64,000 bases of DNA, taken from contig JACCWJ010000027.1 in NCBI GenBank assembly GCA_013697705.1, positions 110,507 through 174,506 on the forward strand, written 5' to 3'. The DNA is from Gammaproteobacteria bacterium. Its GTDB lineage: Bacteria; Pseudomonadota; Gammaproteobacteria; UBA6002. Position 1 is the first letter of the stretch. The number at the start of each line of letters is the position of its first letter. A program made the translations under genes and the position numbers. Positions 7,916 through 17,726 of the stretch are shown piece by piece. Below the pieces are notes generated by a model, which made no database searches, had not been told where the DNA came from, and saw only the letters and a program-made list of their open reading frames with translations.

Positions 7916-10900
7916 TTAGACTTTCACTCCAATCGACTGCTTTAATTCCTTTACTACTTTTGCAGTTTCCGTCTCAGATGGCTTGCTAGCGCCTGTTGTA
8001 AAGAATAAGAATTTTTTCACATTACGTGGTGTGAATAAAGGCGCCGCATCATTCAATCCACCAAGTATTCCTCGTTGCTCTAGCACATTCCCACTAGCCA
8101 GGTCACTCAGAAGTTTATCTATGTGCCCTAGTTTCATAACGGATTCAGCGTCCTGCTTCTTAGATAAAATCTTTTTGCGGTTCACTAAAGCATAAAGAGC
8201 GCTTACATATTTTTTGAAATGCGGGCTATCTCCATTGCTGTGCTCAAGTTCCTGTAACGGTGTTCGACCCTTTGCATTCTTGATATAAAAAAGGTCATAA
8301 AAATTAGCAGTCGCCATTAATGAATTGAATGATTGGATATTGCCACTTCTACATATTATATGTAATGGCGTATCACCATTATTATCTTTTAAGTGACAAT
8401 CTGCGCCCTTATCCACTAATGTTTTAATGATTTTATATCGCTTCGAAATAGCAGCACAATGAAGTGCTGTATTATTAAACTTATCAACAGCATTCATTTG
8501 ATCATTTGCAGCAGGTAGATTGCTAATAAGCTTTACCAACTCCAAATTACCTGAAATACACGCATAATGTAGCGGAGTACGACGAAACACTTTATCGGGA
8601 GATAAAACTTGGTCATCTCCGATCTTGAATTCAAAATCATAATCGCGCATACAAATATAATGCAGAGGTAAGCACCCATCATAATCTTCAATTGTCAAAC
8701 ATCTCTGCATTAATGGCTGATTTATTAAAGTTTCGATATCCCGGATATTTTTCATGTGCATAAAGGCGTAATGTAAGGCGGTTTTTCCATATAATGCATC
8801 AGGCTGAGCGCCTGCTTTAAGTTCCTTCTGGTTTTCAAGAAGCGGTACGAAGTCGGTTTGCTCACTGCAGGCTTTGTGAAGTGAACTATAGCCATGACAA
8901 TGATAAGCTGGTGAATTTTGTATATTTTCTGACCGTGACCGAATGACTTTCTCCAGTTCTTTTAAATGATGCGAAACATATTCATATTGTGCAGCCCACA
9001 TTCTCGCTTCGATTATCAAGCTTAGTTTGCGATTGATGTCCACCGTATGAATAATGGGATAAAGATAATTTTCTAGAAAAAATTGTTTGTCCGCAGACCC
9101 GAATGTTGCATCAGCCTCATGTATAACATTTGAATATATGGATTTAAATTTACTGCTAGCAAGCACCGCGTTCGAGGGAATTTGACCCTTCCACAGCAAA
9201 TCATCAATAATTGTTCGCTTGAAAAAAGAATCTGGTTTACGCATGATATCACTTAAAAATGTACCGCCCTCTAATTGATTACTTTGCAGGGCAAGGCCAG
9301 GAACATTTAAATTATTGAAGCGTGAGAATATCTCATTGAAAACAGCATAGTTACCGGTTTTATAAGCCAACAATAACAAATCATCGTTCTCTACCGCGGC
9401 AAACATTTGTTGAGTAGAACGCGACGCTAATCTATCCAGTAAAATTTTAGCCTTATCCGCCTTTTTTTGAATAACCGCGATTTTTACTAAACTTCCGCCT
9501 TCAGCGTTTACAAGATTTACTTCTTTATTTTGAGCCAGTAATTCCAGTATTTTTAGACTTTGTGGAGTTTGGTCTTGGCATGCGAGCGTTATAAGAGTAG
9601 AGCCACCCTCTGGCCAAGGGAGATTCAACCCCGGAACATCAAAATTGGTAACAGCGGATAATAATAATTCAAAAGCTGCAGGGTTAGAGTTAGTTTGAGC
9701 ATGTAAAAGTAAATTTGGCAATGCTTCCTTGAATTCAGCATTGCCCCGCATAGTAGAAATTAAACCTCTCACACACATCGGCTGATTATTTTTTATGGCA
9801 TACTCGAGTAATGGCTTAACTTTCGCAAAGTCAAACTTTTCATTTAGATAAGCAAATAACCCCGCTTTCTCCCACCGAGCAAAATAAAAATCAGCGAGAA
9901 AATCCTCGCTTTGCAAAATTTTTTCCAAATTGTTATCGTAAAATTGCGCTCTCTCATCAGCATCAGTAATCATTTTTTTGGCAAGCACAAAAAATACTGA
10001 TTGACTGTTATCAAAAGCTATCTGCAAGAGTAGCTGCTTCGCATTATTCGATGGAAATTCATTCTTTGTTTCATTTTGTTTAAGAAGAAATTTAACTGCA
10101 GCTGGCTCATCAGATAAACATGCTTGAGTCAGCAATGTTTGGCCAGCGTACACTGCATCCAGAGATTTTTCTGCTTGGAGAGCATATTCAATAAATACTT
10201 CGAATGAAGCATAATTTGCCTTAGCACTCGTAAAATAAATAAATAATTTTTCTAGAACCTCACTTCGTTTAGTCTTATCTTCAATGGCCTCAATAAGAGC
10301 CTTAATCAATTCATCATCGCCTTTCTCAGCGGCAACTTGAATTAAGCTTTTATTTTCGGGAGGTACGCTTATATTAGCGGTGCTCATATCAAATATTTTT
10401 TTGTCAATCAGCACTTTTATATGATTTTTTTTCTTATTTAAGCATGCATCGACGAGGAAGCTTACATTGTCCAGGCTCTCAACCGGTTTATATAGATATT
10501 GGTTATCTGAAATATAATGCAAGATGGTGCCAAAGTCTTGGGCACTACTTGTATATGCGCGCAACAATAAATCTTTAGCTATGCGTTCTTTTTCTGCGGG
10601 GGAATTAATTGCACTAAATAAGGTTACAAAAACTCTTTGCCGACAAAGAATAGGTGCGCCATCGGGATTTAGACCTAGCTGTGTAGGGGCGTCGAATGTA
10701 ACCGTCCAAACAGATTCACCTTTTGTATTAAGTGAGTTTAGATTTATGCCATGATAAATTAGTGCTTGTACATGCTCAAAGCGCCCTTTGCGACAGGCTT
10801 CAGTTAATAGTGTTAGCCCTTGGGAGTTAGGTTTATGTAGGCCAGGTGTCTTTAAATCCGCTACAGCCAAAGCCTCTTGGAAATGCTGGAGATTATAATT

Positions 10901-13900
10901 GTTGTAAATATCGATTAGGTCTTTTTTATGCTTGGATTTCAGCGTGGCTTTTTGCTCTACATCAGCGTAATGTTCTTCGATGAGTTTCTTAGATATTTTA
11001 ACTATCTTTTCAATCTTTTCAATTGGTTTGAAATTTTCATCGTATTTTATACTTTTGGAGACTACTTTAACGCCTTTATAGTGTTTTAAAATAAAATGGA
11101 ATTTGTTTTCATAAGAGGCAGACTTGCCTATACTCGTCAAATATTGAGTTGCAGCTATATCTGCTCGAGCCATGACGGTGTCGAGATCAGCAAAGGTTTC
11201 AAGTTTAGTTGCCCATTCTAAGGCAGGCTTTATTCTAGCCTCGACACATCCGGTATTGTAAATCTCTGACAAGAATTCTGAGACTCGATCATGTTGTTTT
11301 GCTCGACTATACGCACCGACAAAACTTTCCACCAAGTTATTCAGTTGGTGCTTAGCACCAACATTTTTCTGCTGCTCTTCGGGCTTAGGAGTATAACCTT
11401 CATTAGATCGAATTTGCTTCCAAAGATTACCCAGCGACTCGGAAGTATGTTTTTCGCGGATCACCTTGATTTCTTTATTTTTCAGGAGGAAATCTTTAAT
11501 TTGCGCTAGAGTTTCTTTATCTATGTTAAGTTTTGTTGCTTGGCCTGTTTCACTAATTTTATATAGCGTTGTGGAGTTTCTAGTTAGGAGATAACAATTA
11601 CCATAATAATTTTCTAACGTTTCTTGTGAAGGTAAATCTCGTATCAGGTGAAGATCATAACCATCCCAATTTCCATGATACCCAAGATGTATCATGCCAA
11701 TTGATTGACCCGCCCCCCCTTTGTCTCTCACGTTATAATTAGAATTTGTTAGTCTACAGGAATTCTGAAACCTATCGAATTCCAAAAACAAAGAATTTGA
11801 TTCATCGGGCTGTTCATTCTGTTGTTTAATATGCTCAAGCACACCAAGTGTATAGGAAATTAAACTTCTATTTGAAACATTTTTATTATGGCCCTTAGTA
11901 ATTTCATCTTTAACTTCCTCAAAGGTCATTGCATCCCCTTGCTGACGCTGAACATTCGTATTACAAGTAGTAGTTGATCTTATAGCGTCTATCGTACGAA
12001 GGACGCCAGGGTCTTTCTTGTTTGAATCTTTATACTTCTGCATAAAAAATTTCAATGTGGCGGCTGCATTCGAATCCAACTCTGTTTCTAAAGGCAACCC
12101 AGCCTTTTTATGAGCCAAAAGTTTATTAATGATTCTAAGAAGCTCGGGTTTAAAGAAGCGATGTTTTCTTTGTAAAATATCTCTACACTGTTGTAATAAT
12201 CCATAAGTGAGTGGTTGATTCTGGAATTTTTCTAAATTACTCTCAAAGCAATAGATTTTCTTGGCATGTTGAGTAATCTTGCTTTGCACATATTTGCTAC
12301 ATCCCATAAAGTCCGGATGAGCCGTTATTTGAGCGTATTCAGGATTACGTTTTATGAAATCTTCGTAACGATTCTGAGTTTCTTTTTCTAAATGAGCGAA
12401 CCCTCTAACATCGACATAGGTATTATCAGGGAATAATTTATCCTTGTATTGACTTAAAAAGGCCTCAGCTAATCTCTCAAATATTATGGGTTTTAATTCT
12501 AGGCTTCTAATCGAGTGCTTAATATCATCATCAAATTTTTCGGAGAAATTCGGTGCTAATTTGTCTTTATGATTAGCATAGGTGGGACTAAATTTTTTGA
12601 ATTGTGAAAATTTTTCTTCTAGTATGTCTTCGTAAGCTTGCAAACGTATAGTGGCAATCCTAGCGCTTGGCAACAATTCTTTAGCAAATTTAGAACGCTG
12701 GAATTCCGCAGCGATTGACGAAAAGCTGGAATCATACTCGGCCTGATTCTTTTGTGATTCAAAATCATACTCACCACAATAAATATAGTCCTCTTCGTTC
12801 GGAAAGATTGCCAGCTCTTTTTTTTCCTCTTTTAAAGCTGATTCCCACTCGAATCGAACAAGAACGCAAGACACCACCATCTCTTGCTCTCTATGCCTAA
12901 AATTTTCTGCATTCAATCTAAGCGCTAGAGGATCGATAAAAAGTTTCTCATCTCTAAAATCAAAGAAAGTATTTTTTTCGGGATCAATAAAACTATTAAT
13001 AATATCTTGTGCAGTTTGGAGATTGCAAATTCCGCAGTCGGAGCCATTAAATTGTTGCACAATATCTAATGCCACAACATCACATCCTGGAATGGCTTTG
13101 GCAAACGCTTGCGCCGATTCTTGAAGTGTTTGAGTCTTATATTTACTATGAGGAGCAGGGTCAACTAGAACTACTGTAGTTCGCCCAGAGGGCCACTTAT
13201 GGATAAAATTTAGAACATAATGATGTGCTTTATGATAGATACCAATATAAGATTGACAACCTCTCGCTTTTATTGAGTCGGAAATAAATTCAGAGCCAGG
13301 CTCGGACTGTATAGGTAAGAAAGTAATCGGAGGAAGGTCAGTCGCTTGAGATTTTTCTGCTTCATAAGATTCTTTGAGAATTATTAAACCAAGGTTAATA
13401 TCTTTTTCCGTTAGAAGATAACCCTCAGCCTGCTTGATATTCTTGAACTGTCGCGGCTTAGGCGTTGATACTAATTCAAAGGTTTTATTTCTTTCGCGCC
13501 ACGCTTTACAAAATCTAAACATATCATAATTAATTAGGGCACTAAATCGATTACCCTGGAAATTTCCTGCCTCTTGAGCGATAGCTAAATTCACCGCATT
13601 AAGATTGCAATCTCTCAAACTTTCTGCATAGGCATTCTCGAGGGCACGGTATGCAAATTTATTGTCTTTTGATAAATAGCGGGCATATAATTTGCTGCTC
13701 CATCCCATGACTTTTGGCTTAAATCTGTCTAGATGTTTTCTTAATTCAGCCAATTGTGCAGTCAAATAGGGATAATTTTGCGACATTTTGCAAAAAGGGA
13801 CAGGGTCTATCTTATCGAGTTCACGTACATCTAATAGAGCTGCTTTTGCCTTATCGATCTCTTTCTTAATCGTTTCATCTTTACCAGGATAAGCAACATT

Positions 13901-14128
13901 TTTATAACAATAATACAGGGCCGTGATCAGCCCTAATGCTTTTCGAATTCGAGTTTCTGAATCATAAGTCTTACTCCTCTCAGGTGTTATATACTCTTCG
14001 AATATCGCTGACATCTCGTTGAGCTTTTTGATGTTATCCGCATCAGCAAAATAATCGGGGCTGATCTTTCTCCAAGGAGAACAAATTTTTTCAAGTTTTG
14101 GGTTTAATTGTTCTGACTTTAATTTCAT
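7916..14128 (-). CDS. Giant ankyrin-repeat protein with N-terminal YopJ-like (C55) catalytic domain; probable effector
   Basis: A 2070-residue protein with no signal peptide. At residues about 270-390 it has a C55/C48-type catalytic layout: His303 in HHYVLNF, Asp323 in VVLVDPAP and Cys365 in FNGSDCGICNLQTA. In YopJ-family Ser/Thr acetyltransferases the order is His, Glu/Asp (19-20 residues on), Cys (42-44 further on) inside a Ser-x-Cys-Gly-Ile motif. The spacing here (20 and 42) and the surrounding strand pattern agree closely. An unassigned central region (400-1080) follows, then degenerate ankyrin units from about 1098, and a cleaner block at about 1740-1985 with TPLHYACISGN, TALHCAAISK and TPLHIICRSGN. 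The last 40 residues include SETETAKVVKE, an acidic stretch of the kind seen near type IV (Dot/Icm) secretion signals. GGAAG precedes ATG 14128. The role in host manipulation is inferred; a deubiquitinase/deSUMOylase activity is the alternative to acetyl transfer. Confidence 0.72.
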   Translation of the reverse strand: MKLKSEQLNPKLEKICSPWRKISPDYFADADNIKKLNEMSAIFEEYITPERSKTYDSETRIRKALGLITALYYCYKNVAYPGKDETIKKEIDKAKAALLDVRELDKIDPVPFCKMSQNYPYLTAQLAELRKHLDRFKPKVMGWSSKLYARYLSKDNKFAYRALENAYAESLRDCNLNAVNLAIAQEAGNFQGNRFSALINYDMFRFCKAWRERNKTFELVSTPKPRQFKNIKQAEGYLLTEKDINLGLIILKESYEAEKSQATDLPPITFLPIQSEPGSEFISDSIKARGCQSYIGIYHKAHHYVLNFIHKWPSGRTTVVLVDPAPHSKYKTQTLQESAQAFAKAIPGCDVVALDIVQQFNGSDCGICNLQTAQDIINSFIDPEKNTFFDFRDEKLFIDPLALRLNAENFRHREQEMVVSCVLVRFEWESALKEEKKELAIFPNEEDYIYCGEYDFESQKNQAEYDSSFSSIAAEFQRSKFAKELLPSARIATIRLQAYEDILEEKFSQFKKFSPTYANHKDKLAPNFSEKFDDDIKHSIRSLELKPIIFERLAEAFLSQYKDKLFPDNTYVDVRGFAHLEKETQNRYEDFIKRNPEYAQITAHPDFMGCSKYVQSKITQHAKKIYCFESNLEKFQNQPLTYGLLQQCRDILQRKHRFFKPELLRIINKLLAHKKAGLPLETELDSNAAATLKFFMQKYKDSNKKDPGVLRTIDAIRSTTTCNTNVQRQQGDAMTFEEVKDEITKGHNKNVSNRSLISYTLGVLEHIKQQNEQPDESNSLFLEFDRFQNSCRLTNSNYNVRDKGGAGQSIGMIHLGYHGNWDGYDLHLIRDLPSQETLENYYGNCYLLTRNSTTLYKISETGQATKLNIDKETLAQIKDFLLKNKEIKVIREKHTSESLGNLWKQIRSNEGYTPKPEEQQKNVGAKHQLNNLVESFVGAYSRAKQHDRVSEFLSEIYNTGCVEARIKPALEWATKLETFADLDTVMARADIAATQYLTSIGKSASYENKFHFILKHYKGVKVVSKSIKYDENFKPIEKIEKIVKISKKLIEEHYADVEQKATLKSKHKKDLIDIYNNYNLQHFQEALAVADLKTPGLHKPNSQGLTLLTEACRKGRFEHVQALIYHGINLNSLNTKGESVWTVTFDAPTQLGLNPDGAPILCRQRVFVTLFSAINSPAEKERIAKDLLLRAYTSSAQDFGTILHYISDNQYLYKPVESLDNVSFLVDACLNKKKNHIKVLIDKKIFDMSTANISVPPENKSLIQVAAEKGDDELIKALIEAIEDKTKRSEVLEKLFIYFTSAKANYASFEVFIEYALQAEKSLDAVYAGQTLLTQACLSDEPAAVKFLLKQNETKNEFPSNNAKQLLLQIAFDNSQSVFFVLAKKMITDADERAQFYDNNLEKILQSEDFLADFYFARWEKAGLFAYLNEKFDFAKVKPLLEYAIKNNQPMCVRGLISTMRGNAEFKEALPNLLLHAQTNSNPAAFELLLSAVTNFDVPGLNLPWPEGGSTLITLACQDQTPQSLKILELLAQNKEVNLVNAEGGSLVKIAVIQKKADKAKILLDRLASRSTQQMFAAVENDDLLLLAYKTGNYAVFNEIFSRFNNLNVPGLALQSNQLEGGTFLSDIMRKPDSFFKRTIIDDLLWKGQIPSNAVLASSKFKSIYSNVIHEADATFGSADKQFFLENYLYPIIHTVDINRKLSLIIEARMWAAQYEYVSHHLKELEKVIRSRSENIQNSPAYHCHGYSSLHKACSEQTDFVPLLENQKELKAGAQPDALYGKTALHYAFMHMKNIRDIETLINQPLMQRCLTIEDYDGCLPLHYICMRDYDFEFKIGDDQVLSPDKVFRRTPLHYACISGNLELVKLISNLPAANDQMNAVDKFNNTALHCAAISKRYKIIKTLVDKGADCHLKDNNGDTPLHIICRSGNIQSFNSLMATANFYDLFYIKNAKGRTPLQELEHSNGDSPHFKKYVSALYALVNRKKILSKKQDAESVMKLGHIDKLLSDLASGNVLEQRGILGGLNDAAPLFTPRNVKKFLFFTTGASKPSETETAKVVKELKQSIGVKV

Positions 14129-14219
14129 TTATCTTCCACGCGTTAGGCGATCTCATTACGACACTGGGCGAAGCTTTGTTCTGAACAAAAAATCTCGCGA
14201 CTTACTTCATTTGTGAGCC

Positions 14220-14252
14220 TCGTCAGAGGTTTTGCTCTTACTTGTCTGACGA
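14220..14252. repeat. Inverted repeat, 8-bp perfect arms
   Basis: Arms TCGTCAGA (14220-14227) and TCTGACGA (14245-14252) are separated by 17 nt. It lies upstream of the ankyrin-gene start and of the small plus-strand gene. It could be an operator for a dimeric regulator or a weak stem. No T-run follows, so it is not read as a terminator. Confidence 0.35.
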
Positions 14253-14392
14253 AGACGCTACAGCCAAGAGTTAAGAAAGCACATATACCCGCATTTTACT
14301 CTCTTGGAGGTAAATTTGTATATTTTCTTTTCCCCGCACATATCCCATCATAATCTTCTATTATTAAAATAGAATTAAAGAGGAGAATAAAC

Positions 14393-14479
14393 ATGCGCAC
14401 AAATACCCACGATAAAGGCAGTCAAGATGAGCGTCGTCACGAGGGGGATAAAAAACATAATAAGCGAATTCAGCCTTAG
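14393..14479 (+). CDS. Putative 28-residue charged peptide
   Basis: A strong AGGAG (14381-14385) stands 7 nt before ATG 14393. The frame encodes 28 residues: MRTNTHDKGSQDERRHEGDK, then KHNKRIQP and TAG. More than half of the residues are charged, with many Arg, Lys, His, Asp and Glu and no hydrophobic stretch, so it should be a soluble, disordered peptide. It resembles in composition the small Lys/Gly-rich stress peptides of enterics but shows no alignable motif. The call rests on the ribosome binding site and isolation in a gene-free gap. Confidence 0.42.
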   Translation: MRTNTHDKGSQDERRHEGDKKHNKRIQP

Positions 14480-14502
14480 GCTTGGTGCTTTTGTCTTTAT
14501 AT

Positions 14503-16332
14503 TTATTCGACTGTAACTGATTTCGCTAGATTACGGGGTTGGTCAACATTCGCTCCCTTAACCAGCCCTACATAATAAGCCAATAGCTGTAATGGCAACA
14601 CGTAGAGAATAGGTGCCAAAATCCAATTGACACTGGGCATTTTTATAATTTGAATAGCGGAGTCATCTAAATCTGTCTTATGGTCGGCAAAAACAATGAG
14701 CTTGCCTCCTCGCGCCTTTACCTCTTGTACATTAGATTTTAATTTGTTGAATAAATCGTTGTCAGGGGCAACTACTACGACAGGTAATTTTTTATCCACA
14801 ATGGCGATTGGCCCATGTTTTAGTTCACCCGCCGGGTAGGCTTCAGCATGAATATAGCTTATCTCTTTAAGTTTAAGTGCTCCTTCCATGGCGACAGGGT
14901 AGAGACTGCCACGCCCTAAAAACAGCGCATGGTGTTCATTTACGAATTCCTTAGCAAGCTGCCGTATGGTATCCCTTAATCGTAACCCCGCTGCTAGTTT
15001 TGCAGGGAGCCCCCAAAGCAGCTTTACGATTTTCTCTTCGTCGGCTGAGGTCAATTTATGATGCCGCCCCAGCGCCACGGTCAACATCAACATGGTAACA
15101 AGTTGCGTCACAAATGCTTTAGTAGAAGCAACGCAAATTTCCGGACCTGCATGTGTTAAGCAGGCGAGGTCAGCTTCGCGTACGAGGGAACTTTCCGCCA
15201 CATTACAAATGGCTAAATTACCTATATATTTTTGTTTTTTAGCTAGATGAAAAGCAGCCAATGTATCGGCGGTTTCCCCTGATTGCGATAACGCAATAAA
15301 AAGCGTATTTGGCTTGATCACGGGATGACGATAGCGGTATTCACTTGCAATCTCCACCTGAGCAGATATACCCGCTATTTCTTCGAGCCAATAGCGCGCA
15401 ATCATCGCCGCGTGATAACTCGTCCCACAAGCCACGAGCATGACGTTCTCCACCTTATGAAAAAGTTTTGATGCTTGAGCGCCAAATGTAACCTCTAAGA
15501 CTTTATTCTGAGTGAGATGTTCTTGTAACAGAAGAGTGACACACTGGGGCTGCTCAAAAATTTCCTTTTCCATATAATGCTGAAATTTACCTAAGCTAGT
15601 ATCTTGTTCTGAGGCCGCAGATATTATCACTTTTCGTTTAACATGGCCCCCATTAGCTTCATAGATAAGCACTTTGTTTGAGCTCACCACCGCGATATCG
15701 CCATCTTCAAGATAAATAAAATGATGAGTGACAGGGAGTAACGCCGCGCTATCAGAAGCAATGTAATTTTCCTTCTCTCCTAAACCAATCACGAGGGGGC
15801 TACCCGAGCGAGCTCCAATAATAGAGTCAGGCTCAGATGTACTCATCACCCCAATGGCATACATTCCTTCCAATAGTGGTAATGATTGCTGCACCGCCTT
15901 TAAAAGGTCTCCCGTCAGTTCCAAATTTTGATGAATTAAATGCGCGATAACTTCCGAATCTGTTTCTGAAAGAAACTCATAGCCTGCTTTCTGTAAGGAA
16001 GATTTCAGTACTTCATAGTTTTCGATAATTCCATTGTGGACAACAGCCACTTGGTGATGGGAGACATGGGGATGGGCATTGTTTTTAGAAGGGACACCGT
16101 GGGTCGCCCACCTTGTATGTGCTAGGCCACAGCTTCCAGCTATAGGAAATTTTGAAAATTCTATACTTAATTTTTTCACTTTTCCTCTCACTCGTTCGCA
16201 TTCGAGCTGGTGAGCTGGCGTCATAATAGCGAGCCCGGCCGAATCGTAGCCTCGGTATTCCAGAAGTTTTAGCCCCTCGAGTAATACCGGGCCAATTTCT
16301 TGAAAAGATGCTCCACCAATAATGCCACACAT
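14503..16332 (-). CDS. glmS: Glutamine--fructose-6-phosphate aminotransferase (isomerizing)
   Basis: A 609-residue enzyme, the same length as E. coli GlmS. It makes glucosamine-6-phosphate from fructose-6-phosphate and glutamine, the first step toward UDP-GlcNAc. The N-terminal glutaminase begins MCGIIGG, so the catalytic Cys becomes residue 1 after Met removal. This fixes the start at ATG 16332, not the in-frame TTG two codons earlier. HTRWATHG and NGIIENY follow, then two SIS sugar-isomerase domains (CGTSYHA, SQSGETADT, GRGSLYPVAMEGALKLKEISY) and the terminal LAKSVTVE. AAGG lies about 10 nt upstream. The gene is divergent from the UDP-sugar dehydrogenase, which suits a shared role in amino-sugar supply. 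No glmS ribozyme is apparent in the 84-bp gap. Confidence 0.96.
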   Translation of the reverse strand: MCGIIGGASFQEIGPVLLEGLKLLEYRGYDSAGLAIMTPAHQLECERVRGKVKKLSIEFSKFPIAGSCGLAHTRWATHGVPSKNNAHPHVSHHQVAVVHNGIIENYEVLKSSLQKAGYEFLSETDSEVIAHLIHQNLELTGDLLKAVQQSLPLLEGMYAIGVMSTSEPDSIIGARSGSPLVIGLGEKENYIASDSAALLPVTHHFIYLEDGDIAVVSSNKVLIYEANGGHVKRKVIISAASEQDTSLGKFQHYMEKEIFEQPQCVTLLLQEHLTQNKVLEVTFGAQASKLFHKVENVMLVACGTSYHAAMIARYWLEEIAGISAQVEIASEYRYRHPVIKPNTLFIALSQSGETADTLAAFHLAKKQKYIGNLAICNVAESSLVREADLACLTHAGPEICVASTKAFVTQLVTMLMLTVALGRHHKLTSADEEKIVKLLWGLPAKLAAGLRLRDTIRQLAKEFVNEHHALFLGRGSLYPVAMEGALKLKEISYIHAEAYPAGELKHGPIAIVDKKLPVVVVAPDNDLFNKLKSNVQEVKARGGKLIVFADHKTDLDDSAIQIIKMPSVNWILAPILYVLPLQLLAYYVGLVKGANVDQPRNLAKSVTVE

Positions 16333-16403
16333 ATTCAAACCTTATAAACAACTGAGTCCTTAATAGTATAGTGTGGGTTGCCGCTGGTTATGAGAGTCTA
16401 GTC

Positions 16404-16409
16404 TATAAT
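16404..16409 (+). promoter_or_regulatory. Consensus -10 box very close to the start codon of the UDP-sugar dehydrogenase gene
   Basis: A perfect TATAAT sits 7 nt before ATG 16417, so a transcript from it would be leaderless or nearly so. No Shine-Dalgarno sequence is seen before this ATG, which agrees with that reading. The -35 region is weak (TTGCCG at 16378-16383 leaves a 20-bp spacer). Confidence 0.4.
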
Positions 16410-16416
16410 AAAGCTC

Positions 16417-17712
16417 ATGAAGACAGAAAAAGAGCAACGGAAAATTGCAATACTAGGCTTGGGCTATGCTGGGCTGCATACAGCTTTAGCCTTCCAACGA
16501 GTGAAGTCAATAATAGGTTTTGATTGTGATGAAAGCCGCATTGACGAACTCAAACAACGCATCGATCGCCATGGCGAGTTTTCCAAAGAGGAGTTTGGAG
16601 ACAGAGAGTTACAATTAACCTGCGACCCTCAAGATATTGCCGATCGCAATTTTTATATAGTAATAGTTCCCACCCCAATTACTGAGGGAAATTTTCCCGA
16701 CTTTAGCTACTTGGTCGATGTTTCGATCTTAATTGGGGGGATGTTAAAACCTGGGGATATCGTAGTTTATGAATCTACCGTTTACCCTGGTGCTACGAAT
16801 GAAATTTGTCTTCCCATACTCGAAATGGAAAGCGATTTAGTATTAGGCAAAGATTTTGCGATTGGATATTCTCCTGAACGCATTAATCCGGGCGATAAAA
16901 TTCATACATTTTTAAATACGGTTAAAATAGTGGCCGCAAGCGATGCCGCCGCATTAAAAATAATTGCTGCAGAGTATGCAAGCATTGTTGAAAAAGGCGT
17001 TTTTCTAGCCTCTAGCATTGAAGTAGCTGAAGCGGCAAAAATCATTGAAAACATTCAACGTGATACCAACATTGCATTAATGAATGAATTGGCGCAATTT
17101 TTCAAAAAAATAAATATTGACACCACTGAAGTCATTAGAGCAGCAAGCACTAAATGGAATTTTATTCCCTTTCATCCAGGATTTGTAGGCGGACATTGTA
17201 TCAGTGTTGACCCTTATTACATTCTCTACAAGGCGAGTTTAATTCATTATTCCCCTTACCTTATTCAAGCTTCGCGCAAAACGAATGAACAATTGAGCCA
17301 TTTTATCGCGGATGAAACTATCAAACTTTTAGTAAAACGAAAACTAATCAAAACTCCTACTAAAATTGCTATTTTCGGCATTACCTACAAAGAAGATTAC
17401 GATGATGTCAGAAATAATAAAGTAGTGGATTTAAGCAAACACTTAGAGGCCTACGGTATTGAAGTCATATTCTATGATCCTGTAGCCAGCGAAGAATCGG
17501 CCTTCCACGAATTTGGAATTGAGTTATCAGCATGGGGAAACATTCCAACAGTTTCGGCAATCATTATTGCCGTTGGGCACAAAAAATTTAAGGCATTGAG
17601 CTGTGATGATTATCAAAAAAAATTAGACCCAAAAGGTTTTATAATGGATGTGAAAAGTGTTCTTAATGTCGACGAATTTAAGTCGAGTGATCTGACAGTG
17701 TGGAGACTTTAA
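16417..17712 (+). CDS. Nucleotide-sugar 6-dehydrogenase (WbpO/TviB-like)
   Basis: A 431-residue member of the UDP-glucose/GDP-mannose dehydrogenase family, which oxidises C6 of a nucleotide sugar to a uronic acid in two NAD+ steps. The Rossmann motif GLGYAGLH lies at about 14-21 and PTPITEG and ESTVYPGAT follow. The catalytic cysteine is Cys261 in GGHCISVDPYY, and FGITYKEDYDDVRNNK starts the C-terminal UDP-binding domain. The TEGNFPDFSYL loop and GYSPERINPGD are typical of the UDP-GlcNAc/UDP-GalNAc dehydrogenase branch (WbpO, TviB) rather than the UDP-glucose branch, so an aminouronic acid is the likely product. Exact substrate is inferred. The next gene starts 14 bp downstream and they form an operon. 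Confidence 0.87.
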   Translation: MKTEKEQRKIAILGLGYAGLHTALAFQRVKSIIGFDCDESRIDELKQRIDRHGEFSKEEFGDRELQLTCDPQDIADRNFYIVIVPTPITEGNFPDFSYLVDVSILIGGMLKPGDIVVYESTVYPGATNEICLPILEMESDLVLGKDFAIGYSPERINPGDKIHTFLNTVKIVAASDAAALKIIAAEYASIVEKGVFLASSIEVAEAAKIIENIQRDTNIALMNELAQFFKKINIDTTEVIRAASTKWNFIPFHPGFVGGHCISVDPYYILYKASLIHYSPYLIQASRKTNEQLSHFIADETIKLLVKRKLIKTPTKIAIFGITYKEDYDDVRNNKVVDLSKHLEAYGIEVIFYDPVASEESAFHEFGIELSAWGNIPTVSAIIIAVGHKKFKALSCDDYQKKLDPKGFIMDVKSVLNVDEFKSSDLTVWRL

Positions 17713-17726
17713 CAAGGAGACGTAAT

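Larger units (their letters stand above)
14129..14502. other. Intergenic region with an inverted repeat and one mini-gene
   Basis: A 374-bp gap separates the giant ankyrin gene from glmS. It contains an inverted repeat (14220-14252) and a 28-codon plus-strand gene (14393-14479). Sequence between them is AT-rich with no tRNA fold or other plausible coding frame. A short hairpin AGCC-TTA-GGCT at 14473-14483 overlaps the end of the mini-gene and might stop its transcription, but it is weak. Confidence 0.45.

Noticed and set aside
16332..16416. Possible glmS ribozyme upstream of glmS
   Set aside because: That ribozyme is a Gram-positive feature of about 150 nt in the glmS leader; only 84 bp separate the divergent genes and no matching core was seen.
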